From assembly GCF_001667885.1 (NCBI RefSeq), contig NZ_LZJW01000089.1, positions 1-47,973 of the forward strand: DNA of 47,973 bases, in the 5' to 3' direction. Positions 7,292-15,907 of this stretch are shown here, one piece after another (position 1 is the stretch's first letter; each line of letters starts with the position of its first letter). The position numbers and the translations under genes are program-made. This stretch comes from Mycobacterium scrofulaceum. GTDB taxonomy: Bacteria; Actinomycetota; Actinomycetes; Mycobacteriales; Mycobacteriaceae. Below the pieces are notes generated by a model that ran no database searches, was not told where the DNA came from, and saw nothing but the letters and a program-made list of their open reading frames with translations.

Positions 7292-9334
7292 CTATTCCTC
7301 GGGAATCTCCCGGTCGATCTCGTCGAGCCAGATGCGCGCGGACATGTCCGACGGGGCGCGCCAATCACCGCGCGGCGACAGCGCGCCGCCGTGCGACACC
7401 TTCGGGCCGTTGGGCAATGCCGAACGCTTGAATTGGCTGAAGGAATAGAAGCGCTGCACGAAGATCCCCAGCCAATGCCGAATCTCCTTCAGCGAGTATG
7501 TCGGTCGTTTGTCCTCGGGGAATCCCGGCGGCCAGTTGCCCCGCTCGGGGTCGCGCCACGCGTGCCAGGCCAGGAAGGCGATCTTCGAGGGCCGGAACCC
7601 GTAGCGCAGCACATGGAAGAGCGAAAAGTCTTGCAAGGCATAGGGTCCGACCTTGTCCTCGCTGCTCTGCAGTTCCTCCTCTTCGCCTTTCGGGACGAGC
7701 TCCGGGGAGATCTCGGTGTCCAGCACCGACTGCAGCACGTCGGTCACATCGGACTCGAACTGGCCCGAGGAGATCACCCAGCGAATCAGGTGCTGGATGA
7801 GCGTCTTGGGGACACCGCCGTTGACGTTGTAGTGCGACATCTGGTCGCCCACGCCGTAGGTCGACCAGCCCAGCCCGATCTCGGACAGGTCGCCGGTGCC
7901 GAGCACGATGCCGCCGCGCTGGTTGGCCAGCCGGAAGAGGTAATCGGTGCGCAACCCCGCCTGGACGTTTTCGAAGGTGACGTCGTAGACCTTCTCGCCG
8001 TGCCCGAAGGGATGGTCGATCTCCTTGAACATCACCATCGCCGTCTCGGTGATGTCGATCTCGGCGAAGGTGACCCCGAGCGCGCGGCACAGCTCGATGG
8101 CGTTGCGTTTGGTGCGGTCGCCCGTGGCGAAACCCGGCAGCGTGAACGCGAGGATGTCGCTGCGCGGCCGTTCTTCCCGGTCCATCGCGCGCGCGGCGAC
8201 GATCAGCGCGTGCGTCGAATCCAGGCCGCCGGAGATACCGATGACGATCTTCGGGTAGTTCAGCGCGCGCAGCCGCTGCTCGAGCCCGGAGACCTGGATG
8301 TTGTAGGCCTCGTAGCAATCCTGTTCCAGGCGTTCACGATTGGCCGGGACGAACGGAAAACGCTCGACGTCGCGGCGCAATCCGAGATCGCCGGCCGGCG
8401 GGTCCAGCCGGAACTCGATGTGCCGGAACGACTCGGCCGCGCCGCGGTGGTGGCGCCGGTTGTCGTCGAATGTCCCCATCCGCAGACGTTCCGAGCGCAG
8501 CAGGTCGAGGTCGACGTCGGCGACGCTGCGTCGCTCCCCCTTCGGGAAGCGCTCGGAGGATGCCAGCAGTTCGCCGTTCTCCCACACCATGGTCTGGCCG
8601 TCCCAGGCCAGGTCGGTGGTCGACTCGCCCTCGCCCGCGGCCGCGTAGACATAGGCGGCCAGGCAGCGCGCCGACGCCGAGCGGGCCAACAGGCAACGGT
8701 CTTCGGCGCGGCCGATCGTGATGGGGCTGCCGGACAGGTTCGCCAGCACCGTCGCGCCGGCCAGGGCCGCCTCCGCACTGGGCGGGATCGGCACGAACAT
8801 GTCCTCACAGATTTCGACATGCAGCACGAAGCCCGGGATGTCGGAGGCGGTGAACAGCAGGTCGGGGCCGAACGGAACGTCGGCGTCGCAGATCCGGATG
8901 ATGCCGCGCTCGTCGTCGCCCGGCGCGATCTGACGCCGCTCGTAGAACTCCCGGTAGGTGGGCAGGTAGGACTTCGGCACCACCCCCAGCACGGCGCCCC
9001 GGTGAATCACCACCGCGGTGTTGTAGAGGCGATGCCGGTAGCGCAACGGGGCGCCGACAACCAGGATCGGCAGCAGATCGGTCGAAGCCGCCACGATGCT
9101 CTCGACGGCGGCCATCACATCGTCGAGCAAGAGGTCCTGCATCACGATGTCCTCGATCGAATACCCGGACAGCGTCAGCTCCGGGAACACCGCCACCGCG
9201 ACGCCGTCGTCGTGGCACTCCCGCGCCAGCCCCAGGACCGACTCGGCGTTGGCCGCCGGATCGCCGATCGTGGTGTGATGGGTGCACGCGGCGACCCGGA
9301 CAAAGCCCTGGCTGTAAGCGTTGTAAAAGTCCAT
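7292..9334 (-). CDS. nadE: Glutamine-dependent NAD+ synthetase
   Basis: 680 residues, matching the M. tuberculosis enzyme (679). It converts nicotinate adenine dinucleotide to NAD+ with ATP, using ammonia from glutamine. The N-terminal nitrilase-type glutaminase domain has the Glu52 (FPELTLSGY), Lys121 (VVPKSYLP) and Cys176 (VEICEDMF) triad at the positions known for the family. The C-terminal synthetase has the ATP-binding SGGLDST at 368-374 and [16 protein letters not shown]. The ATG at 9334 gives the canonical [17 protein letters not shown] start. It is divergent from the cysteine hydrolase gene (59-bp gap). The triad and P-loop are intact, so it should be functional. Confidence 0.97.
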   Translation of the reverse strand: MDFYNAYSQGFVRVAACTHHTTIGDPAANAESVLGLARECHDDGVAVAVFPELTLSGYSIEDIVMQDLLLDDVMAAVESIVAASTDLLPILVVGAPLRYRHRLYNTAVVIHRGAVLGVVPKSYLPTYREFYERRQIAPGDDERGIIRICDADVPFGPDLLFTASDIPGFVLHVEICEDMFVPIPPSAEAALAGATVLANLSGSPITIGRAEDRCLLARSASARCLAAYVYAAAGEGESTTDLAWDGQTMVWENGELLASSERFPKGERRSVADVDLDLLRSERLRMGTFDDNRRHHRGAAESFRHIEFRLDPPAGDLGLRRDVERFPFVPANRERLEQDCYEAYNIQVSGLEQRLRALNYPKIVIGISGGLDSTHALIVAARAMDREERPRSDILAFTLPGFATGDRTKRNAIELCRALGVTFAEIDITETAMVMFKEIDHPFGHGEKVYDVTFENVQAGLRTDYLFRLANQRGGIVLGTGDLSEIGLGWSTYGVGDQMSHYNVNGGVPKTLIQHLIRWVISSGQFESDVTDVLQSVLDTEISPELVPKGEEEELQSSEDKVGPYALQDFSLFHVLRYGFRPSKIAFLAWHAWRDPERGNWPPGFPEDKRPTYSLKEIRHWLGIFVQRFYSFSQFKRSALPNGPKVSHGGALSPRGDWRAPSDMSARIWLDEIDREIPEE

Positions 9335-9393
9335 CGCCCTTCCATTGTCGCCTCACCGGTGTCAACCCGCGGCCGCCGGGTATCCCCTCCATC

Positions 9394-9933
9394 ATGAGCG
9401 ATACTGCCGTGGTGGTGGTCGACATGATGAACACCTATCAGCATCCCGATGCTGAAGAACTAATACCCAATGTCGGCAAGATCATCGACCCGCTGGCCGA
9501 TTTGGTCCGGCGCGCACGGGAATCCGACGACGTCGACCTGATCTACGTCAACGACAACTACGGCGATTTCGCCGCCCAGTTCTCCGACATCGTCGACGCC
9601 GCGCTCGACGGCGCCCGGCCCGATCTGGTGAAGCCGATCGTGCCGGCCGGTGACTGCCGCGTGATGACCAAGGTGCGGCACAGCGCGTTCTACGCGACCG
9701 CGTTGGCGTATCTGCTGAACCGGCTGGAGACCAAGCGGTTGGTGCTCGCCGGGCAGGTCACCGAGCAGTGCATCCTCTACACCGCACTCGACGCCTATGT
9801 GCGCCACTTTCCCGTCGTCATCCCGACCGACGCCGTCGCCGGCATCGACGCCGGGCTGGCCGAGGCGGCGTGCAAGATGATGGAGAAGAACATGTCGGCG
9901 GAGATCACCACGGCCGCGGACTGCCTGGGCTAG
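9394..9933 (+). CDS. Isochorismatase-like cysteine hydrolase
   Basis: 179 residues with the isochorismatase/nicotinamidase fold. The catalytic triad is visible: Asp10 (VVVVDMMN), Lys93 (VMTKVRHSAF) and Cys126 (GQVTEQCILYTALDAY). The DxHxxxxxH metal site of true nicotinamidases is not seen; the matching stretch reads YVNDNYGDF. Nicotinamide deamidation is therefore doubtful, and an uncharacterised amidase or hydrolase is safer. It is divergent from nadE and convergent with the unrecognised gene at 9951. Confidence 0.8.
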   Translation: MSDTAVVVVDMMNTYQHPDAEELIPNVGKIIDPLADLVRRARESDDVDLIYVNDNYGDFAAQFSDIVDAALDGARPDLVKPIVPAGDCRVMTKVRHSAFYATALAYLLNRLETKRLVLAGQVTEQCILYTALDAYVRHFPVVIPTDAVAGIDAGLAEAACKMMEKNMSAEITTAADCLG

Positions 9934-9950
9934 CGAGTGGTTGCTGCCGG

Positions 9951-10820
9951 TCACGCGGCGGATTTCGGCGGCGGAAGCACCCGTCGGGCCGCTCGGGTCG
10001 TCAGCCTCGGTGGCGAATCCCAGGGCCCGATGTCGCCGCCATCCCAGGCGTAGGCGGGCACGCCGTCGCGGATCAGCGCCGCGAGTTCGGGTATCGACAA
10101 TTCGCGCGCGGACCAGGAGTACAGCGCGTCGAGTCGCGGCGTGATGACACCGAGGTCCAGCAGACGGCCGAACCCGTTTTCCCGGCCGACGTACCACTCG
10201 AGATCCTCCCGGAGCGGATAATTGTCCGGGAGCACCCGTGACAGCTGCAAGAAGATGCCGGTGACCGCCAGACGCGGGTCGCCCAGCCGTGGCGCAAGCG
10301 GTGACAGCCAGCCCAGCGCCAATCGGGGCGCGGCGACCAACGCGTGCGCGAAGAGCACCCGCACCAGCACCAGGTTGATGAAAAACCGTTCGACGCGTGA
10401 TTCCCGCTCGGCCAGGTCACGGTTGTCGAGATAAGCCCGCACGATGATCGCGTTGTGGGCCCGGTACCACGTCCGCACCGACGGTTCGCGAATGAAGGTC
10501 ACGGAGTCGGCGACGCTCGACGAAGAGACGGGCCCGCCCAGCCCGAGCACGTGGGCCCGCGCTTCGGCGGTATCGCACAACAGCCGGTCGTTGATCGCCC
10601 GCCACCATGGACTGCCCGGCGCCGCCGCGTCCGGCGGATTCAGCACTCCGCGACGCAACTCCCAGCGCATGAACGCCAGCGCCGCCCGCCGGTACGGCAG
10701 ACGCCGCTCGTCCCAGCCGGGTGGCGCCTCGTACAGCGACCGCATCAGCGTCAGCCGCGCCTCCGGGATCTCCCGCACCGAAGCGACCTGTTCAGCAGCA
10801 TGCTCGGCGGCTGTGGCCAT
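9951..10820 (-). CDS. Uncharacterised protein
   Basis: 289 residues from the ATG at 10820; I do not recognise the family. It is rich in Arg, Leu and Trp and largely helical-looking, with no signal peptide. Segments such as RRLPYRRAALAFMRWELRRGVL, SVRTWYRAHNAIIVRAYLD and RLGDPRLAVTGIFLQLSRVLP alternate with DNYPLREDLEWYVGRENGFG. A moderately hydrophobic stretch (FINLVLVRVLFAHALVAAP) may be buried or membrane-associated. The tail is Pro/Arg-rich. The frame continues upstream to 11018, but that part is antisense to the sirtuin 5' end. It is divergent from the sirtuin gene (97-bp gap). A role cannot be assigned. Confidence 0.7.
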   Translation of the reverse strand: MATAAEHAAEQVASVREIPEARLTLMRSLYEAPPGWDERRLPYRRAALAFMRWELRRGVLNPPDAAAPGSPWWRAINDRLLCDTAEARAHVLGLGGPVSSSSVADSVTFIREPSVRTWYRAHNAIIVRAYLDNRDLAERESRVERFFINLVLVRVLFAHALVAAPRLALGWLSPLAPRLGDPRLAVTGIFLQLSRVLPDNYPLREDLEWYVGRENGFGRLLDLGVITPRLDALYSWSARELSIPELAALIRDGVPAYAWDGGDIGPWDSPPRLTTRAARRVLPPPKSAA

Positions 10821-10917
10821 GGGAACAATCAACCACACCGCGCCCGGCGACCGCCCGCATCGCGCGGCTGTCCTGGGCGGGGCATGCCTGCGCCGGATCG
10901 CCCGTACTCTCGGAGAG

Positions 10918-11766
10918 GTGACCACCCGCTGCGCCGAGTCCCCGGAGCTGGTCGCGTTGCTGGCCGGTCGTCGGATCGCGGTGCTGACGGGCGCCGGCCT
11001 GTCCACCGACTCCGGCATTCCCGACTACCGCGGGCCCGATTCGCCGCCCAGCAATCCGATGACCATTCGCCAGTTCACCTCGGATCCGGCGTTCCGGCAG
11101 CGTTACTGGGCGCGCAACCATGTCGGCTGGCGTCACATGGACGACACGGCGCCCAACGCCGGGCACCGCGCGTTGGCCGCGCTCGAGCGCGCTTCGGTGG
11201 TGACCGGGTTGATCACCCAGAACGTTGACCTGCTGCACACCAAGGCCGGCAGCGTCAACGTCGTCAACCTGCACGGCACCTATGCGCGGGTGGTTTGCCT
11301 GGTATGCGGATACGCGATGAGCCGCGCCGCGCTGGCCGATCAGCTGGAAGCGCTCAACCCGGGATTCATCGAACGCGCCGAAGCGGTGGGCGGTCTGGCG
11401 GTCGCGCCCGACGCCGACGCCGTCGTCGCCGACACCACCTCGTTTCGCTACCTCGACTGCCCGAGCTGCGGCGGCATGCTGAAACCAGACATCGTCTACT
11501 TTGGTGAGAGCGTGGCCAAAGCGGTTGTCAACCAAGCGTATTCACTGGTGGACCAGGCCGACGCGCTGCTGGTCGCCGGTTCCTCGCTCGCGGTGTTCTC
11601 CGGCTACCGGTTCGTGCGCCACGCCGCCGCGCTGGGCAAGCCGATCGCCATCATCAACCGCGGCCCTACCCGCGGGGATGACCTGGCCACCGTCAAGGTC
11701 GACGGCGGCTGCTCCGAGCTGCTGACGTTGCTCGCGGACGAGTTGTCACCGCTCGCAAGGCTTTAG
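10918..11766 (+). CDS. Sir2-family NAD-dependent protein deacylase
   Basis: 282 residues. Sirtuins remove acyl groups from lysines, or ADP-ribosylate, with NAD+. The motifs [15 protein letters not shown] (25-39), [12 protein letters not shown] (100-111) and catalytic His119 (NLHG) are present. Four zinc cysteines lie at 127/130 (CLVC) and 181/184 (CPSC), with a long 50-residue insert between the pairs. The spacing and sequence resemble class II (SIRT4-type) bacterial sirtuins more than cobB-type class III, since no obvious Tyr/Arg desuccinylase pair is seen. The GTG at 10918 is chosen as the only near start; GGAGAG sits almost against it, so the start is uncertain. The stop overlaps the convergent P450 stop. 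Confidence 0.88.
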   Translation: MTTRCAESPELVALLAGRRIAVLTGAGLSTDSGIPDYRGPDSPPSNPMTIRQFTSDPAFRQRYWARNHVGWRHMDDTAPNAGHRALAALERASVVTGLITQNVDLLHTKAGSVNVVNLHGTYARVVCLVCGYAMSRAALADQLEALNPGFIERAEAVGGLAVAPDADAVVADTTSFRYLDCPSCGGMLKPDIVYFGESVAKAVVNQAYSLVDQADALLVAGSSLAVFSGYRFVRHAAALGKPIAIINRGPTRGDDLATVKVDGGCSELLTLLADELSPLARL

Positions 11767-13040
11767 AACGTGCACGGCATGCTGCGGATGGCGTGCACGA
11801 AATTGCCTGCCACGTAAGCGGGATCGCCCGCCTGGATGTCCGGCAGCTGCCGCAACAGCTCGGCGAAGATGGCCCGCAGCTGCGCCCTGGCCACATGGGC
11901 ACCGAGGCAGAAGTGCAGGCCGCCGCCGCCGAAGCCGACGTGCGGGTTGGGACTGCGGCTCAGGTCCAGCCGCTCCGGGTGGTCGAATATTTCGGTGTCC
12001 CAATTGCCGGACGGATAGAACATCACCACCTTCTCCCCCGCGCGGATCGCCTGGCCGCCCAGCTCGAAATCCGTTGCGGCCGTGCGGCGGAATGTCATGA
12101 CGGGGCTGGCCCAGCGGACGAACTCTTCGACCGCCGTTCCTATCCGGTTGTCGAAATCCTCGAGCAGCCAAGCCCGTTGATCTCCGAAGTCGGTCAGAGC
12201 CTTCATCGCGTGGCTGGTGGTCTGACGGGTGGTGTCGTTGGCGGCCACGGAAAGCAGCACGAAGAAGGCGGCCACCTCCGCGTCGGTCAGCCGGTCACCG
12301 TCGACCTCGGCGTTCACCAGGCCGCTGAACAGGTCCTCACCGGGATGATCGCGGCGCTCGGCGGCCAGCGCGCCGGCGATTTGGTGCAGATAACCCTGGT
12401 TTTCCAGCAGGACCTCCAGCGGGTGGCGACCGTCGAGGTAGATCGGGTCGGCCCAGGACACGAGCGCGTCGGCGGCGTGCGCCACCCGGTCTCGCTCCGA
12501 TTCCGGGATGCCCACCATGTCCGACAAGGTGCGGATCGGCAGTTGCTTGGCGCAGTGCTCGACGAAGTCCGCCCCGCTGCCGGCGGCGCGCAGCTCTTCG
12601 ACGATCGCCCTCGCGTTCGCCCTGATCGAGTCCTCCACGCGACGGATCTGGCGCGGGGTGAACGCGGCGCTGACCAGCTTGCGCAGCTTGGTGTGCCGCG
12701 GCGGGTCCATCGCCAGGAACGACTGGGACGCTTCGAGCAGTTCCACCGGGACGTTCTCGAACATGACGCCCCGACCCGACAGGAACACCTCGTTGTTGCG
12801 ACTGACCGTCGCGATGTCGGCCCGCCGGGTGACCGCCCAGTAGCCCGGATCGTCGGGATCGGGCATCAGCGCATCCTCGACCGGCGGGTGCCAGCTGACC
12901 GGGCGCTCCGCCCGCAGCACGGCGAACGAACGTTCCCGATCGGCCGCCGTCGTCGACCAAAACGCACGGGACGACAGGTCGATCGGGTCGTAGGGGCGAC
13001 CGGGCATTTCGCTGCCCGTCGTCCCGGTCATCACGGTCAT
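11763..13040 (-). CDS. Cytochrome P450
   Basis: 425 residues. Heme-thiolate monooxygenase, soluble as in other mycobacterial P450s. The I-helix oxygen site AANDTTR (266-272), the K-helix ExxR (Glu306-Arg309), and the heme-binding loop GFGGGGLHFCLGAH with Cys378 are intact. General features resemble mycobacterial P450s that oxidise steroid or fatty-acid chains, but I cannot name the CYP family. The ATG at 13040 is preferred because GGAGG lies about six bases upstream; an in-frame start at 13073 is possible. No ferredoxin or reductase gene is adjacent. It is divergent from a TetR gene, with an operator-like palindrome between them. Confidence 0.92.
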   Translation of the reverse strand: MTVMTGTTGSEMPGRPYDPIDLSSRAFWSTTAADRERSFAVLRAERPVSWHPPVEDALMPDPDDPGYWAVTRRADIATVSRNNEVFLSGRGVMFENVPVELLEASQSFLAMDPPRHTKLRKLVSAAFTPRQIRRVEDSIRANARAIVEELRAAGSGADFVEHCAKQLPIRTLSDMVGIPESERDRVAHAADALVSWADPIYLDGRHPLEVLLENQGYLHQIAGALAAERRDHPGEDLFSGLVNAEVDGDRLTDAEVAAFFVLLSVAANDTTRQTTSHAMKALTDFGDQRAWLLEDFDNRIGTAVEEFVRWASPVMTFRRTAATDFELGGQAIRAGEKVVMFYPSGNWDTEIFDHPERLDLSRSPNPHVGFGGGGLHFCLGAHVARAQLRAIFAELLRQLPDIQAGDPAYVAGNFVHAIRSMPCTF

Positions 13041-13083
13041 GGCGAATCCTCCGTTGGATATGACCCCGGTCACAGAATGCCTG

Positions 13084-13111
13084 CGACACTATTCCTAGAC
13101 ATAGTGTCTAG
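13084..13111. promoter_or_regulatory. Overlapping palindromes, probable TetR operator
   Basis: CTAGACA (13095-13101) and TGTCTAG (13105-13111) form a perfect inverted repeat around TAG. GACACTAT (13084-13091) also pairs with ATAGTGTC (13101-13108). Both lie between the divergent P450 and TetR genes, 34 to 71 bases from either start. They are likely the binding site(s) of the TetR protein (inference from position). Confidence 0.7.
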
Positions 13112-13144
13112 TCAAGTCGCCTAAACACGCTCTATGCTGGCGGA

Positions 13145-13795
13145 ATGCCATCGGTCACCCGGAAGCCGCAGGCCAACCGCGAACAGCGGCGGCAACAGCG
13201 GAGAGCGCAGATCGAGCGCCGGCTGCTGGACGCCACCGAGCGGCTGATGCGCGACGGCGCCAGTTTCACCGAGCTCAGCGTCGACCGGCTGTCGGGCGAG
13301 GCCGGCATTTCGCGCGCGAGCTTCTACATCTACTTCGAGGACAAGGGGCACCTGTTGCGCCGACTCGCCAACCAGGTGTTCGCCGATCTCGCCGACAGCG
13401 CGGACCGCTGGTGGAGAGTGGCCGGGCGGCACGACCCCGGCGATGTCCGCGCCGCGATGGACGGCATCATCGCCAGCTACCGGCGCCACCAACCGGTGTT
13501 GGTCGCCCTCAACGAGATGGCCGGCTATGACCCACTGGTCGCCGCGACCTACCGCAACCTGTTGACCGCTGTCGCCGGGCGGATGACCCGGGTCATCGAA
13601 GACGGTCAGGCCGATGGCTCGATCCGGCCGGAGTTACCCGCGGCCACCACCGCCAGCGCGCTGACGTGGATGGTGGAGCGCGCGTGCCAACAGAACCTGC
13701 CGACCGCGCCCGCCGGCTACGACGACGAACTCGCCGCCACACTGGCCGAGATCGTATGGGGAGCGCTGTATCTCACGCCGACCTCGGCCCGCTGA
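13145..13795 (+). CDS. TetR-family transcriptional regulator
   Basis: 216 residues. A basic N-terminus (REQRRQQRRAQIERRLL) leads into the TetR helix-turn-helix at about residues 45-75 (LSVDRLSGEAGISRASFYIYF, with the FYIYFEDKG signature). The rest is the helical ligand and dimer domain. It is divergent from the P450 gene, so the likely role is local repression of that gene in response to its substrate (inference). It starts 34 bp after the palindrome. Confidence 0.9.
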   Translation: MPSVTRKPQANREQRRQQRRAQIERRLLDATERLMRDGASFTELSVDRLSGEAGISRASFYIYFEDKGHLLRRLANQVFADLADSADRWWRVAGRHDPGDVRAAMDGIIASYRRHQPVLVALNEMAGYDPLVAATYRNLLTAVAGRMTRVIEDGQADGSIRPELPAATTASALTWMVERACQQNLPTAPAGYDDELAATLAEIVWGALYLTPTSAR

Positions 13796-13825
13796 GGCAC
13801 ACCTGCCCGGTGTGACGAAGGCGAT

Positions 13826-13845
13826 ATAGTTAACGCCCTAACTAT
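13826..13845. promoter_or_regulatory. Inverted repeat upstream of MarR gene
   Basis: ATAGTTA (13826-13832) and TAACTAT (13839-13845) are perfect arms around ACGCCC, ending 14 bases before the MarR start. AT-rich inverted repeats at this place are typical autoregulatory sites of OhrR/MarR proteins. Confidence 0.65.
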
Positions 13846-13859
13846 TCGCCTACCATGCA

Positions 13860-14354
13860 ATGGTGGCGCCGCTGACCGCACCGGAGATCGACCCGCTTTC
13901 CCTGGAACAGCAGGTCTGTTTCGCGCTGAGCGTGACCAACCGCGCCGTTCTGGCGGTCTATCGGCCGCTGTTGGAGCCGTTGGGCCTGACCCATCCCCAG
14001 TACCTGGTGATGCTGACCCTCTGGGATCACCAGAAGGCAGCCGGGGCACGGCGGAAACCGCTGTCGGTTAAGGACATTGCCACCACATTGCAGATGGATT
14101 CGGCCACCCTGTCGCCGATGCTCAAACGCCTGGAGGCGCTCGGCCTGATCACCCGCACCCGAAGCGCCGCCGACGAGCGCTCCACCGAGGTGAAACTCAC
14201 CGAAAGCGGCACCGCCTTGCGTCGACGTGCGCTCAAGATTCCGCCGGCCGTGGTCGAGCGCCTGGGCGTCGACATCGGTGAGCTTCAACACCTGCACCAC
14301 GTGCTCACCCGCATCAACGCGGCCGCCCTGGCAGCGGGTGCATTACAGTCCTGA
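13860..14354 (+). CDS. OhrR-like MarR-family regulator
   Basis: 164 residues. The N-terminal segment LEQQVCFALSVTNRAVLAVY and RPLLEPLGLTHPQYLVMLTL match OhrR, the organic hydroperoxide sensor, with the redox Cys at residue 20. The winged helix follows (LSVKDIATTLQMDSATLSPM; DERSTEVKLTESG). OhrR normally represses ohr, the organic hydroperoxide resistance enzyme, but no ohr gene is next to it here. The next gene on the same strand is a DUF5313-type protein. The ATG at 13860 gives the family N-terminus; an ATG at 13855 is in another frame. It is probably autoregulated through the inverted repeat just upstream. Confidence 0.85.
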   Translation: MVAPLTAPEIDPLSLEQQVCFALSVTNRAVLAVYRPLLEPLGLTHPQYLVMLTLWDHQKAAGARRKPLSVKDIATTLQMDSATLSPMLKRLEALGLITRTRSAADERSTEVKLTESGTALRRRALKIPPAVVERLGVDIGELQHLHHVLTRINAAALAAGALQS

Positions 14355-14377
14355 CCATCCGGCCGTAGGAGCCTAAA

Positions 14378-14797
14378 ATGACCGACACCAAACCGAACGC
14401 CTGGCAATACATCGCTTACTCGTACGGTCGATGCCTGCCCGACTCGATGCGCACCTGGGTGGCCAACGACCTGGCCGGGCCGGGAGCCGTGCGCCGGCAC
14501 ATGATTCGGTGGGCCATCCCGCCGCTGTTCGTCCTCGCGCCCTTCTGGCTGCTGCCCGCTTCGCTGTATGTGCATACCGAGATGACGGCGCCGCTCTACA
14601 TCTGGGCACTGCTGATCTCGCTTGCGCTGAACAAGGTTTGGCGGCGGCACCGGCTGGCGCAGCATGGCCTCGACCCGAATCTGGTCGATGTGATCAAGAA
14701 CAGGAAGCAAGCGAAGATGCACGAGGACTACGCCCGCCGTTTCGGGCCGCGTCCAGAATCGGCGGCCTGGCAGGACAACAGCAACCCGTTCAGCTAG
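14378..14797 (+). CDS. DUF5313-type small membrane protein
   Basis: 139 residues. It starts MTDTKPNAWQYIAYSYGRCL, a pattern I recall from the mycobacterial DUF5313 family (from memory, not searched). Two hydrophobic segments are visible (IPPLFVLAPFWLLPASLYV and PLYIWALLISLALNKVW), with a basic, charged C-terminal half. The ATG at 14378 has TAGGAG seven bases upstream. It lies 23 bp after the OhrR-like gene and could share its transcript, but has no known function. It is convergent with proB, six bases apart. Confidence 0.7.
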   Translation: MTDTKPNAWQYIAYSYGRCLPDSMRTWVANDLAGPGAVRRHMIRWAIPPLFVLAPFWLLPASLYVHTEMTAPLYIWALLISLALNKVWRRHRLAQHGLDPNLVDVIKNRKQAKMHEDYARRFGPRPESAAWQDNSNPFS

Positions 14798-14803
14798 CCG
14801 AAC

Positions 14804-15907
14804 CTACACCGCCACGAGGTCGTCGGCGTGCACCGCGGGCCGACGGAGTTCGCCCGGCAGCTCTGAGGTCGACCGGCCGATCATGGTCGCCAGTTCGGTG
14901 GCGTCGTAAGCCACCACACCCCTAGCCACCATGGCGGTTTCCGGGCCGCGCAATTCGACGACGTCCCCGGCGTAGAACCGGCCCGACACGGCGGTGATGC
15001 CGGCAGCCAACAGCGAACGACGCTGGTCCACCACCGCGCGCACCGCGCCCTCGTCGAGAGTCAGCGCGCCGGCCGCTTCGGCGGCATACCGCACCCAGAA
15101 CCGGCGGGCCGACATCCGGGCGGGCCGGGCGGCGAAGACCGTGCCGACCGAGGCGTCGGTGAGCGCGGTGGCGGCGTCGGAAGCCGCCGCCAACAGGACC
15201 GGCACCCCGGCGTCGGCAGCCAGCAACGCCGACGACATCTTGGACACCATTCCTCCGGTTCCGAGGTCACTGCCCGGGCCGGCGACCACACCGGACAGAT
15301 CCGCCGCGCCGGACACCTCCCCAATAAATCTGGCGCCCTTAGTTTTTCGGGGATCGGAGTCGTACAGCCCGTCGATGTCGGAAAGCAGCACCAGCGCCTC
15401 GGCACCGATCAGGTGAGCCACCAGCGCCGACAGCCGATCATTGTCACCGAACCGGATCTCGTTGGTGGCCACCGTGTCGTTCTCGTTGACGATTGCCACC
15501 GCGTGCAGGGCGCGCAGCCGGTCCAAAGTGCGCTGGGCGTTGGTGTGCTGGGCCCGCATGGAGATGTCGTGCGCGGTCAGCAGCACCTGCCCCACCGTGC
15601 GGCCGTACCGCGCGAACGCCGCGCTCCACGCGTTCACCAGCGCGACCTGCCCGACGCTGGCCGCGGCTTGCTTGGTCGCCAAATCCTTGGGGCGGCGGGC
15701 CAATCCGAGCGGCTCGATGCCGGCGGCGATGGCACCCGACGAGACGATGACGACGTCGGTGCCCGCCTTCATGCGCGACTCGATGGCGTCGGCCAGCCCG
15801 GCCAGCCGGCCGGCGTCGAACACCCCGGATTCGGTGGTCAGCGCGTTGGTCCCGACCTTGACCACCAGGCTGCGCGCCGTCCGGATCGCCTCACGGTGCA
15901 GGCTCAC
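14804..15907 (-). CDS. proB: Glutamate 5-kinase
   Basis: 367 residues. It phosphorylates glutamate, the first step of proline synthesis. The amino-acid kinase domain has VVKVGTNAL at the start, [26 protein letters not shown] and [11 protein letters not shown]-terminal PUA domain follows (about 275-367, [15 protein letters not shown]). The length and place match M. tuberculosis Rv2439c. The ATG at 15907 overlaps the obg stop by four bases, so it is co-translated with obg. Confidence 0.95.
   Translation of the reverse strand: MSLHREAIRTARSLVVKVGTNALTTESGVFDAGRLAGLADAIESRMKAGTDVVIVSSGAIAAGIEPLGLARRPKDLATKQAAASVGQVALVNAWSAAFARYGRTVGQVLLTAHDISMRAQHTNAQRTLDRLRALHAVAIVNENDTVATNEIRFGDNDRLSALVAHLIGAEALVLLSDIDGLYDSDPRKTKGARFIGEVSGAADLSGVVAGPGSDLGTGGMVSKMSSALLAADAGVPVLLAAASDAATALTDASVGTVFAARPARMSARRFWVRYAAEAAGALTLDEGAVRAVVDQRRSLLAAGITAVSGRFYAGDVVELRGPETAMVARGVVAYDATELATMIGRSTSELPGELRRPAVHADDLVAV

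Noticed and set aside
7391..9397. 668-codon plus-strand frame opposite nadE
   Set aside because: nadE has its full catalytic triad and P-loop, and the opposite frame has no recognisable protein features.
9394..9933. Cysteine hydrolase as PncA nicotinamidase
   Set aside because: The triad is present but the Asp/His metal-binding motif of nicotinamidases is not, so the specific name is not supported.
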